A stretch of DNA of 64,000 nucleotides, taken from Vespula vulgaris. Its lineage: Eukaryota > Arthropoda > Insecta > Hymenoptera > Vespidae. The notes under the pieces were generated by a model that was not told where the DNA came from, did not search any database, and saw only the letters and a list, made by a program, of their open reading frames with translations. Of this stretch, positions 24,043-36,310 are shown piece by piece (position 1 is the stretch's first letter; each line of letters starts with the position of its first letter). The position numbers were made by a program, and so were the translations under genes. The stretch lies in NCBI RefSeq assembly GCF_905475345.1, contig NC_066586.1, forward strand, positions 9,324,900 through 9,388,899. Reading direction: 5' to 3'.

Positions 24043-24971
24043 TTCCGTTCGAGATATATCGAACTCCTGAAGGCGGAAAGGAATACGATAAGGATCTCAT
24101 TAATAGAAAGAAATGTCCATTAAGAAACAAGCAATTAGAAGATTGTCCTGCCGTCCCTTCGAGATATATCGAACTCCAGAAGGGGGTAAGAAATACGATA
24201 AAGTCCACGTTAATAGAATTGAATGTACATTAAGAAACAAGCAATTAGAAGAGTGTCCTGCCTTCCGTTCGAGATATATCGAACTCCAGAAGGCGGAAAG
24301 GAATACGATAAGGATCTCATTAATAGAAATAAATGTCCATTAAGAAACAAGCAATTAGAAGAGTGCCCTGCATTCCCTTCGAGATATATCGAACTCCAGA
24401 AGGCGGAAAGGAATACGATAAGGATCTCATTAATAGAAATAAATGTCCATTAAGAAACAAGCAATTAGAAGAGTGTCCTGCATTCCCTTCGAGATATATC
24501 GAACTCCAGAAGGCGGAAAGGAATACGATAAGGATCTCATTAATAGAAATAAATGTCCATTAAGAAACAAGCAATTAGAAGAGTGTCTTGCGTTCCGTTC
24601 GAGATATATCGAACTCCAGAAGGGGGTAAGGAATACGAGAAGGTCCACGTTAATAGAATTAAATGTACATTAAGAAACAAACAATTGGAAGAGTGTCTTG
24701 CCTTCCGTTCGAGATATATCGAACTCCTGAAGGCGGAAAGGAATACGATAAGGATCTCATTAATAGAAAGAAATGTCCATTAAGAAACAAGCAATTAGAA
24801 GATTGTCCTGCCGTCCCTTCGAGATATATCGAACTCCAGAAGGGGGTAAGAAATACGATAAAGTCCACGTTAATAGAATTGAATGTACATTAAGAAACAA
24901 GCAATTAGAAGAGTGTCCTGCCTTCCGTTCGAGATATATCGAACTCCAGAAGGCGGAAAGGAATACGATAA
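24043..24971. repeat. 6-monomer (660-bp) duplication
   Basis: 24,043-24,311 matches 24,703-24,971. Shared unusual marks are aactcctgaagg, aaagaaatgtcc and gggggtaagaaatac. A partial third instance of the aaagaaatgtcc monomer lies at 23,777, and another far away at 55,350. Confidence 0.82.
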
Positions 24972-27410
24972 AGTCCACGTTAATAGAATTGAATGTACAT
25001 TAAGAAACAAGCAATTAGAAGAGTGTCCTGCCTCCCGTTCGAGATATGTCGAACTCCAGAAGGCGGAAAGGAATACGATAAGGTCGACGTTAATAGAAAT
25101 AAACGTACATTAAGAAACAAACAATTGGAAGAGTGTCTTGCATTCCGTTCGAGATATATCGAACTCCAGAAGGGGGTAAGGAATACGAGAAGGTCCACGT
25201 TAATAGAATTGAATGTACATTAAGAAACAAGCAATTAGAAGAGTGTCCTGCCTCCCGTTCGAGATATATCGAACTCCAGAAGGCGGTAAGGAATACGATG
25301 AGGTCCACGTAAATAGAAATAAACGTACATTAAGAAACAAACAATTGGAAGAGTGTCTTGCCTTCCGTTCGAGATATATCGAACTCCAGAAGGCGGAAAG
25401 GAATACGATAAGGATCTCATTAATAGAAATAAATGTCCATTAAGAAACAAACAATTGGAAGAGTGTCTTGCGTTCCGTTCGAGATATATCGAACTCCAGA
25501 AGGGGGTAAGGGATACGATAAGGTCCACGTTAATAGAATTGAATGTACATTAAGAAACAAGCAATTAGAAGAGTGTCCTGCCATCCGTTCGAGATATATC
25601 GAACTCCAGAAGGCGGGAAGGAATACCATAAGGTCCACGTTAATAGATTTAAATGTACATTAAGAAACAAACAATTGGAAGAGTGTCTTGCGTTCCGTTC
25701 GAGATATATCGAACTCCAGAAGGCGGTAAGGAATACGATAAGGTCCACGTTAATAGAATTGAATGCACATTAAGAAACAAGCAATTAGAAGAGTGTCCTG
25801 CCATCCGTTCGAGATATATCGAACTCCAGAAGGCGGAAAGGAATACGATAAGGTCCACGTTAATAGATTTAAATGTACATTAAGAAACAAACAATTGGAA
25901 GAGTGTCTTGCGTTCCGTTCGAGATATATCGAACTCCAGAAGGCGGTAAGGAATACGATAAGGTCCACGTTAATAGAATTGAATGCACATTAAGAAACAA
26001 ACAATTGGAAGAGTGTCTTGCCTTCCGTTCGAGATATATCGAACTCCAGAAGGCGGGAAGGAGTACGATAAGGTCCACGTTAATAGATTTAAATGTTCAT
26101 TAAGAAACAAATAATTGGAAGAGTGTCTTGCCTTCCCTTCGAGATATATCGAACTCCAAAAGGCGGAAAGGAATACGATAAAGTCCACGTTAATAGAATT
26201 AAATGATCATTAAGAAACAAACAATTAGAAGAGTGTCCTGCCTTCCGTTTGAGATATATCGAACTCCAGAAGGCGGGAAGGAGTACGATAAGGTCCACGT
26301 TAATAGAATTAAATGTTCATTAAGAAACAAACAATTGGAAGAGTGTCTTGCCTTCCCTTCGAGATTTATCGAACTCCAGAAGGCGGTAAGGAATACGATA
26401 AGGTCCACGTTAATAGAATTGAATGTACGTTAAGAAACAAGCAATTAGAAGAGTGTCCTGCATTCCCTTCGAGATATATCGAACTCCAGAAGGCGGAAAG
26501 GAATACGATAAGGATCTCATTAATAGAAATAAATGTCCATTAAGAAACAAGCAATTAGAAGAGTGTCCTGCATTCCCTTCGAGATATATCGAACTCCAGA
26601 AGGCGGAAAGGAATACGATAAGGATCTCATTAATAGAAATAAATGTCCATTAAGAAACAAACAATTGGAAGAGTGTCTTGCCTTCCGTTCGAGATATATC
26701 GAATTCCAGAAGGCGGAAAGGAATACGATAAGGTCCACGTTAATAGAATTAAATGTACATTAAGAAACAAACAATTGGAAGAGTGTCTTGCCTTCCGTTC
26801 GAGATATATCGAACTCCAGAAGTCGGAAAGGGATACGATAAGGTCCACGTTAATAGAATTAAATGTACATTAAGAAACAAACAATTGGAAGAGTGTCCTG
26901 CCCTCCCTTCGAGATATATCGAACTCCAGAAGGCGGAAAGGAATACGATAAGGATCTCATTTTATAGAAATAAATGTCCATTAAGAAACAAACAATTGGA
27001 AGAGTGTCTTGCGTTCCGTTCGAGATATATCGAACTCCAGAAGGCGGTAAGGAATACGATAAGGTCCACGTTAATAGAATTGAATGTACATTAAGAAACA
27101 AGCAATTAGAAGAGTGTCCTGCCTTCCCTTCGAGATATATCGAACTCCAGAAGGCGGAAAGGAATACGATAAGGTCCACGTAAATAGAAATAAACGTACA
27201 TTAAGAAACATACAATTGGAAGAGTGTCTTGCTTTCCGATCGAGATATATCGAACTCCAGAAGGCGGAAAGGAATACGATAAGGATCTCATTAATAGAAA
27301 TAAATGTCCATTAAGAAACAAACAATTGGAAGAGTGTCTTGCCTTCCGTTCGAGATATATCGAACTCCAGAAGGCGGAAAGGAATACGATATGGTCCACG
27401 TTAATAGAAT

Positions 27411-28190
27411 TAAATGTACATTAAGAAACAAACAATTGGAAGAGTGTCTTGCCTTCCGTTCGAGATATATCGAACTCCTGAAGGCGGAAAGGAATACGAT
27501 AAGGATCTCATTAATAGAAATAAATGTCCATTAAGAAACAAGCAATTAGAAGATTGTCCTGCCGTCCCTTCGAGATATATCGAACTCCAGAAGGGGGTAA
27601 GAAATACGATAAAGTTCACGTTAATAGAATTGAATGTACATTAAGAAACAAACAATTGGAAGAGTGTCTTGCCTTCCGTTCGAGATATATCGAACTCCTG
27701 AAGGCGGAAAGGAATACGATAAGGATCTCATTAATAGAAATAAATGTCCATTAAGAAACAAGCAATTAGAAGATTGTCCTGCCGTCCCTTCGAGATATAT
27801 CGAACTCCAGAAGGGGGTAAGAAATACGATAAAGTCCACGTTAATAGAATTGAATGTACATTAAGAAACAAGCAATTAGAAGATTGTCCTGCCGTCCCTT
27901 CGAGATATATCGAACTCCAGAAGGGGGTAAGAAATACGATAAAGTCCACGTTAATAGAATTGAATGTACATTAAGAAACAAACAATTGGAAGAGTGTCTT
28001 GCCTTCCGTTCGAGATATATCGAACTCCTGAAGGCGGAAAGGAATACGATAAGGATCTCATTAATAGAAATAAATGTCCATTAAGAAACAAGCAATTAGA
28101 AGATTGTCCTGCCGTCCCTTCGAGATATATCGAACTCCAGAAGGGGGTAAGAAATACGATAAAGTCCACGTTAATAGAATTGAATGTACA
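27411..28190. repeat. Dimer-based local reiteration
   Basis: The start tag aactcctgaagg occurs at 27,473, 27,693 and 28,023 (steps of 220 and 330). Each is followed by a B monomer, gattgtcctgccgtccc and gggggtaagaaatac. The 330 step contains one additional gattgtcctgccgtccc monomer, consistent with unequal exchange by a single unit. Confidence 0.82.
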
Positions 28191-28620
28191 TTAAGAAACA
28201 AGCAATTGGAAGAGTGTCTTGCCTTCCGTTCGAGATATATCGAACTCCAGAAGGCGGGAAGGAGTACGATAAGGTCCACGTTAATAGATTTAAATGTTCA
28301 TTAAGAAACAAACAATTGGAAGAGTGTCTTGCGTTCCGTTCGAGATATATCGAACTCCAGAAGGGGGTAAGAAATACGATAAAGTCCACGTTAATAGAAT
28401 TGAATGTATATTAAGAAACAAGCAATTGGAAGAGTGTCTTGCCTTCCGTTCGAGATATATCTAACTCCAGAAGGCGGTAAGGAATACGATAAGGTCCACG
28501 TTAATAAAATTACATGTACATTAAGAAACAAGCAATTGGAAGAGTGTCTTGCCTTCCGTTCGAGATATATCGAACTCCAGAAGGCGGGAAGAAGTACGAT
28601 AAGGTCCACGTTAATAAAAT

Positions 28621-29280
28621 TACATGTACATTAAGAAACAAGCAATTGGAAGAGTGTCTTGCCTTCCGTTCGAGATATATCGAACTCCAGAAGGCGGAAA
28701 GGAATACGATAAGGTCGACGTTAATAGAATTGAATGCACATTAAGAAACAAGCAATTAGAAGAGTGTCCTGCCATCCGTTCGAGATATATCGAACTCCAG
28801 AAGGCGGGAAGAAGTACGATAAGGTCCACGTTAATAAAATTAAATGTACATTAAGAAACAAGCAATTGGAAGAGTGTCTTGCCTTCCGTTCGAGATATAT
28901 CGAACTCCAGAAGGCGGTAAGGAATACGATAAGGTCCACGTTAATAGAATTGAATGCACATTAAGAAACAAGCAATTAGAAGAGTGTCCTGCCATCCGTT
29001 CGAGATATATCGAACTCCAGAAGGCGGGAAGAAGTACGATAAGGTCCACGTTAATAAAATTACATATACATTAAGAAACAAGCAATTGGAAGAGTGTCTT
29101 GCCTTCCGTTCGAGATATATCGAACTCCAGAAGGCGGAAAGGAATACGATAAGGTCCACGTTAATAGAATTGAATGCACATTAAGAAACAAGCAATTAGA
29201 AGAGTGTCCTGCCATCCGTTCGAGATATATCGAACTCCAGAAGGCGGGAAGAAGTACGATAAGGTCCACGTTAATAAAAT
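28621..29280. repeat. 220-bp dimer higher-order repeat, three units
   Basis: Monomers of two kinds alternate: one has caattggaag, gtcttgccttcc and an aatgcacatt junction, the other has caattagaag, gtcctgccatcc and ggaagaagtacg. Units start at 28,621, 28,841 and 29,061. Differences between units are a few point changes (ggtcgacgtt, ggcggtaagg, acatatacatt). Confidence 0.86.
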
Positions 29281-29664
29281 TACATGTACATTAAGAAACA
29301 AGCAATTGGAAGAGTGTTTTGCCTTCCGTTCGAGATATATCGAACTCCAGAAGGCGGAAAGGAATACGATAAGGTCCACGTTAATAGATTTAAATGTACA
29401 TTAAGAAACAAACAATTGGAAGAGTGTCTTGCCTTCCGTTCGAGATATATCGAACTCCAGAAGGCGGGAAGGAGTACGATAAGGTCCACGTTAATAGAAT
29501 TAAATGTTCATTAAGAAACAAACAATTGGAAGAGTGTCTTGCCTTCCCTTCGAGATATATCGAACTCCAGAAGGCGGAAAGGAATACGATAAGGATCTCA
29601 TTAATAGAAATAAATGTCCATTAAGAAACAAGCAATTAGAAGCGTGCCCTGCATTCCCTTCGAG

Positions 29665-30654
29665 ATATATCGAACTCCAGAAGGCGGAAAGGAATACGAT
29701 AAGGATCTCATTAATAGAAATAAATGTCCATTAAGAAACAAGCAATTAGAAGAGTGTCCTGCATTCCCTTCGAGATATATCGAACTCCAGAAGGCGGTAA
29801 GGAATACGATAAGGTCCACGTTAATAAAATTACATGTACATTAAGAAACAAGCAATTGGAAGAGTGTCTTGCCTTCCGTTCGAGATATATCGAACTCCAG
29901 AAGGCGGAAAGGAATACGATAAGGATCTCATTAATAGAAATAAATGTCCATTAAGAAACAAGCAATTAGAAGAGTGCCCTGCATTCCCTTCGAGATATAT
30001 CGAACTCCAGAAGGCGGAAAGGAATACGATAAGGATCTCATTAATAGAAATAAATGATCATTAAGAAACAAACAATTGGAAGAGTGTCTTGCCTTCCGTT
30101 CGAGATATATCGAACTCCAGAAGGCGGAAAGGAATACGATAAGGTCCACGTTAATAGAATTGAATGTACATTAAGAAACAAGCAATTAGAAGAGTGTCTT
30201 GCCTACCGTTCGAGATATATCGAACTCCAGAAGGCGGAAAGGAATACGATAAGGATCTCATTAATAGAAATAAATGTCCATTAAGAAACAAGCAATTGGA
30301 AGAGTGTCTTGCCTTCCGTTCGAGATATATCGAACTCCAGAAGGCGGAAAGGAATACGATAAGGTCCACGTTAATAGAATTAATTGTACATTAAGAAACA
30401 AGCAATTAGAAGAGTGTCCTGCCTTCCCTTCGAGATATATCGAACTCCAGAAGGCCGAAAGGAATACGATAAGGATCTCATTAATAGAAATAAATGTCCA
30501 TTAAGAAACAAGCAATTGGAAGAGTGTCTTGCCTTCCGTTCGAGATATATCGAACTCCAGAAGGCGGAAAGGAATACGATAAGGTCCACGTTAATAGAAT
30601 TAATTGTACATTAAGAAACAAGCAATTAGAAGAGTGTCTTGCCTTCCGTTCGAG
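29665..30654. repeat. 9-mer (990-bp) higher-order repeat, copy 1
   Basis: Matched at +990 from about 29,660 to 30,454. Shared tags are gcattccctt with ggcggtaagg (29,761), aatgatcatt (30,053) and gcctaccgtt (30,201). Copy 1 has the private aaggccgaaa at 30,451. Confidence 0.86.
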
Positions 30655-31444
30655 ATATATCGAACTCCAGAAGGCGGAAAGGAATACGATAAGGATCTCA
30701 TTAATAGAAATAAATGTCCATTAAGAAACAAGCAATTAGAAGAGTGTCCTGCATTCCCTTCGAGATATATCGAACTCCAGAAGGCGGTAAGGAATACGAT
30801 AAGGTCCACGTTAATAAAATTACATGTACATTAAGAAACAAGCAATTGGAAGAGTGTCTTGCCTTCCGTTCGAGATATATCGAACTCCAGAAGGCGGAAA
30901 GGAATACGATAAGGATCTCATTAATAGAAATAAATGTCCATTAAGAAACAAGCAATTAGAAGAGTGCCCTGCATTCCCTTCGAGATATATCGAACTCCAG
31001 AAGGCGGAAAGGAATACGATAAGGATCTCATTAATAGAAATAAATGATCATTAAGAAACAAACAATTGGAAGAGTGTCTTGCCTTCCGTTCGAGATATAT
31101 CGAACTCCAGAAGGCGGAAAGGAATACGATAAGGTCCACGTTAATAGAATTGAATGTACATTAAGAAACAAGCAATTAGAAGAGTGTCTTGCCTACCGTT
31201 CGAGATATATCGAACTCCAGAAGGCGGAAAGGAATACGATAAGGATCTCATTAATAGAAATAAATGTCCATTAAGAAACAAGCAATTGGAAGAGTGTCTT
31301 GCCTTCCGTTCGAGATATATCGAACTCCAGAAGGCGGAAAGGAATACGATAAGGTCCACGTTAATAGAATTAATTGTACATTAAGAAACAAGCAATTAGA
31401 AGAGTGTCCTGCCTTCCCTTCGAGATATATCGAACTCCAGAAGG
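30655..31444. repeat. 9-mer (990-bp) higher-order repeat, copy 2 (incomplete)
   Basis: Directly follows copy 1 and matches it up to 31,444, about seven monomers. It then switches to a ggtccacg junction where copy 1 has ggatctca. Confidence 0.85.
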
Positions 31445-32384
31445 CGGAAAGGAATACGATAAGGTCCACGTTAATAGAATTGAATGTACATTAAGAAACA
31501 AGCAATTAGAAGAGTGTCCTGCCTTCCCTTCGAGATATATCGAACTCCAGAAGGCGGAAAGGAATACGATAAGGATCTCATTTTATAGAAATAAATGTCC
31601 ATTAAGAAACAAACAATTGGAAGAGTGTCTTGCCTTCCGTTCGAGATATATCGAACTCCAGAAGGCGGAAAGGAATACGATAAGGTCCACGTTAATAGAA
31701 TTAATTGTACATTAAGAAACAAGCAATTAGAAGAGTGTCCTGCCTTCCCTTCGAGATATATCGAACTCCAGAAGGCGGAAAGGAATACGATAAGGATCTC
31801 ATTTTATAGAAATAAATGTCCATTAAGAAACAAACAATTGGAAGAGTGTCTTGCCTTCCGTTCGAGATATATCGAACTCCAGAAGGCGGTAAGGAATACG
31901 ATAAGGTCCACGTTAATAGAATTGAATGTACATTAAGAAACAAGCAATTAGAAGAGTGTCCTGCCTTCCCTTCGAGATATATCGAACTCCAGAAGGCGGA
32001 AAGGAATACGATAAGGATCTCATTAATAGAAATAAATGTCCATTAAGAAACAAGCAATTAGGAGATTGTCCTGCCCTCCCTTCGAGATATATCGAACTCC
32101 AGAAGGCGGAAAGGAATACGATAAAGTCCACATTAATAGAATTAATTGTACATTAAGAAACAAGCAATTAGAAGAGTGTCCTGCCTTCCCTTCGAGATAT
32201 ATCGAACTCCAGAAGGCGGAAAGGAATACGATAAGGATCTCATTAATAGAAATAAATGTCCATTAAGAAACAAGCAATTAGAAGAGTGTCCTGCCTTCCC
32301 TTCGAGATATATCGAACTCCAGAAGGCGGAAAGGAATACGATAAGGTCCACGTAAATAGAAATAAACGTACATTAAGAAACATA

Positions 32385-32733
32385 CAATTGGAAGAGTGTC
32401 TTGCTTTCCGTTCGAGATATATCGAACTCCAGAAGGCGGAAAAGAATACGATATGGTCCACGTTAATAGAATTAAATGTACATTAAGAAACAAACAATTG
32501 GAAGAGTGTCTTGCTTTCCGTTCGAGATATATCGAACTCCAGAAGGCGGAAAAGAATACGATATGGTCCACGTTAATAGAATTAAATGTACATTAAGAAA
32601 CAAACAATTGGAAGAGTGTCTTGCTTTCCGTTCGAGATATATCGAACTCCAGAAGGCGGAAAAGAATACGATATGGTCCACGTTAATAGAATTAAATGTA
32701 CATTAAGAAACAAACAATTGGAAGAGTGTCTTG
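32385..32733. repeat. Three near-identical consecutive monomers
   Basis: The monomer with caattggaag, gtcttgctttcc, ggaaaagaatac and gatatggtcc is repeated in direct succession at a 110-bp period, with no visible difference through the second and third repeats. This looks like very recent single-unit amplification. The same monomer type occurs singly at 46,680, 54,824 and 56,270. Confidence 0.85.
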
Positions 32734-33200
32734 CCGTCCGTTCGAGATATATCGAACTCCAGAATTCGGAAAGGAATACGATAAGGATATCATTATTAGA
32801 AATAAATGTCCATTAAGAAACAAGCAATTAGAAGAGTGTCCTGCCTTCCCTTCGAGATATATCGAACTCCAGAAGGCGGAAAGGAATACGATAAGGATCT
32901 CATTAATAGAAATAAATGTCCATTAAGAAACAAGCAATTAGAAGAGTGTCCTGCCATCCGTTCGAGATATATCGAACTCCAGAAGGCGGAAAGGAATACG
33001 ATAAGGTCCGCGTTAATAGAATTGAATGCACATTAAGAAACAAGCAATTAGAAGAGTGTCCTGCCATCCGTTCGAGATATATCGAACTCCAGAAGGCGGA
33101 AAGGAATACGATAAGGTCCGCGTTAATAGATTTAAATGTACATTAAGAAACAAACAATTGGAAGAGTGTCTTGCGTTCCGTTCGAGATATATCGAACTCC

Positions 33201-36200
33201 AGAAGGCGGTAAGGAATACGATAAGGTCCACGTTAATAGAATTGAATGCACATTAAGAAACAAACAATTGGAAGAGTGTCTTGCCTTCCGTTCGAGATAT
33301 ATCGAACTCCAGAAGGCGGGAAGGAGTACGATAAGGTCCACGTTAATAGATTTAAATGTTCATTAAGAAACAAATAATTGGAAGAGTGTCTTGCCTTCCC
33401 TTCGAGATATATCGAACTCCAAAAGGCGGAAAGGAATACGATAAAGTCCACGTTAATAGAATTAAATGATCATTAAGAAACAAACAATTGGAAGAGTGTC
33501 TTGCCTTCTCTTCGAGATATATCGAACTCCAAAAGGCGGAAAGGAATACGATAAGGATCTCATTAATAGAAATAAATGTCCATTAAGAAACAAGCAATTA
33601 GAAGAGTGTCCTGCATTCCCTTCGAGATATATCGAACTCCAGAAGGCGGTAAGGAATACGATAAGGTCCACGTTAATAGAATTGAATGTACATTAAGAAA
33701 CAAGCAATTAGAAGAGTGTCCTGCATTCCCTTCGAGATATATCGAACTCCAGAAGGCGGAAAGGAATACGATAAGGATCTCATTAATAGAAATAAATGTC
33801 CATTAAGAAACAAGCAATTAGAAGAGTGTCCTGCATTCCCTTCGAGATATATCGAACTCCAGAAGGCGGTAAGGAATACGATAAGGTCCACGTTAATAGA
33901 ATTGAATGTACATTAAGAATCAAGCAATTAGAAGAGTGTCTTGCGTTCCGTTCGAGATATATCGAACTCCAGAAGGGGGTAAGGAATACGAGAAGGTCCA
34001 CGTTAATAGAATTGAATGCACATTAAGAAACAAACAATTGGAAGAGTGTCTTGCCTTCCGTTCGAGATATATCGAACTCCAGAAGGCGGGAAGGAGTACG
34101 ATAAGGTCCACGTTAATAGAATTGAATGCACATTAAGAAACAAACAATTGGAAGAGTGTCTTGCCTTCCGTTCGAGATATATCGAACTCCAGAAGGCGGG
34201 AAGGAGTACGATAAGGTCCACGTTAATAGATTTAAATGTTCATTAAGAAACAAATAATTGGAAGAGTGTCTTGCCTTCCCTTCGAGATATATCGAACTCC
34301 AAAAGGCGGAAAGGAATACGATAAAGTCCACGTTAATAGAATTAAATGATCATTAAGAAACAAACAATTGGAAGAGTGTCTTGCCTTCTCTTCGAGATAT
34401 ATCGAACTCCAAAAGGCGGAAAGGAATACGATAAGGATCTCATTAATAGAAATAAATGTCCATTAAGAAACAAGCAATTAGAAGAGTGTCCTGCATTCCC
34501 TTCGAGATATATCGAACTCCAGAAGGCGGTAAGGAATACGATAAGGTCCACGTTAATAGAATTAAATGTTCATTAAGAAACAAACAATTAGAAGAGTGTC
34601 CTGCCTTCCGTTTGAGATATATCGAACTCCAGAAGGCGGGAAGGAGTACGATAAGGTCCACGTTAATAGAATTGAATGTACATTAAGAAACAAGCAATTA
34701 GAAGAGTGTCCTGCCTTCCCTACGAGATATATCGAACTCCAGAAGGCGGAAAGGAATACGATAAGGATCTCATTAATAGAAATAAATGTCCATTAAGAAA
34801 CAAACAATTGGAAGAGTGTCTTGCGTTCCGTTCGAGATATATCGAACTCCAGAAGGGGGTAAGGAATACGAGAAGGTCCACGTTAATAGAATTGAATGTA
34901 CATTAAGAAACAAGCAATTAGAAGATTGTCCTGCCGTCCCTTCGAGATATATCGAATTCCAGAAGGGGGTAAGAAATACGATAAAGTCCACGTTAATAGA
35001 ATTGAATGTACATTAAGAAACAAGCAATTAGAAGAGTGTCCTGCCTTCCCTTCGAGATATATCGAACTCCAGAATGGGGATAGGAATACGATAAAGTCCA
35101 CGTTAATAGAATTGAATGTACATTAAGAAACAAGCAATTAGAAGAGTGTCCTGCCATCCGTTCGAGATATATCGAACTCCAGAAGGCGGGAAGGAGTACG
35201 ATAAGGTCCACGTTAATAAAATTACATGTACATTAAGAAACAAGCAATTGGAAGAGTGTCCTGCCTTCCGTTCGAGATATATCGAACTCCAGAAGGCGGA
35301 AAGGAATACGATAAAGTCCACGTTAATAGAATTGAATGTACATTAAGAAACAAGCAATTGGAAGAGTGTCTTGCCTTCCGTTCGAGATATATCGAACTCC
35401 AAAAGGCGGAAGGGAATACGATAAAGTCCACGTTAATAGAATTAAATGTTCATTAAGAAACAAACAATTAGAAGAGTGTCCTGCCTTCCGTTTGAGATAT
35501 ATCGAACTCCAGAAGGCGGGAAGGAGTACGATAAGGTCCACGTTAATAGAATTAAATGTTCATTAAGAAACAAACAATTGGAAGACTGTCTTGCCTTCCC
35601 TTCGAGATATATCGAACTCCAGAAGGCGGTAAGGAATACGATAAGGTCCACGTTAATAGAATTGAATGTACATTAAGATACAAGCAATTAGAAGAGTTTC
35701 CTGCATTCCCTTCGAGATATATCGAACTCCAGAAGGCGGAAAGGAATACAATAAGATCCACGTTAATAGAATTAAATGTACATTAAGAAACATGCAATTA
35801 GAAGAGTGTCCTCCCTTCTGTTTGAGATATATCGAACTCCAGAAGGCGGAAAGGAATACGATAAGGATCTCATTAATAGAAATAATTGTCCATTAAGAAA
35901 CAAACAATTGGAAGAGTGTCTTGCGTTCCGTTCGAGATATATCGAACTCCAGAAGGGGGTAAGGAATACGAGAAGGTCCACGTTAATAGAATTAAGTGTA
36001 CATTAAGAAACATGCAATTAGAAGAGTGTCCTGCCTTCCGTTCGAGATATATCGAACTCTAGAAGGTGGAAAGGAATACGATAAGGTCCACGTTAATAGA
36101 ATTAAATGTACATTAAGAAACATGCAATTAGAAGAGTGTCCTCCCTTCTGTTTGAGATATATCGAACTCCAGAAGGCGGAAAGGAATACGATAAGGATCT

Positions 36201-36310
36201 CATTAATAGAAATAAATGTCCATTAAGAAACAAACAATTGGAAGAGTGTCTTGCGTTCCGTTCGAGATATATCGAACTCCAGAAGGGGGTAAGGAATACG
36301 AGAAGGTCCA
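33201..36310. repeat. B-rich mosaic domain, right part
   Basis: Contains an 880-bp duplication (33,216 and 34,096), gggggtaagg monomers and two A-like islands with catgcaattag near 35,770 and 35,990. Unusual monomers are agaatggggatagg (35,072), aagatacaagc (35,676) and the pair cctcccttctgtttgag (35,811 and 36,141, 330 bp apart), which recurs at 62,761. Confidence 0.87.
33216..34563. repeat. 8-mer (880-bp) duplication, both copies
   Basis: 33,216-33,683 matches 34,096-34,563. Shared private marks are caaataattgg (33,372, 34,252), aatgatcatt (33,467, 34,347), cttctcttcg (33,505, 34,385) and aactccaaaagg. Confidence 0.84.

Larger units (their letters stand above)
23361..28500. repeat. B-rich mosaic domain, left part
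   Basis: B 5' modules are frequent and are often followed by the A-like caagcaattag. Marks include gtgccctgcattcc (23,374), gatatggatctc (23,427), aaagaaatgtcc (23,777), gattgtcctgccgtccc with gggggtaagaaatac (24,153-24,195) and ggaataccataagg (25,620). Short higher-order repeats of two, three and six monomers occur, but no long one. Confidence 0.88.
28501..33200. repeat. B-rich mosaic domain, middle part
   Basis: Holds the 220-bp dimer array, the 990-bp 9-mer, two 111-bp tttta monomers (31,572, 31,793) and a triple run of one monomer (32,385-32,733). Other marks are aggatatcattatt (32,785), also found near 46,865 and 55,005, and ggtccgcgtt (33,005, 33,115). Confidence 0.88.
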
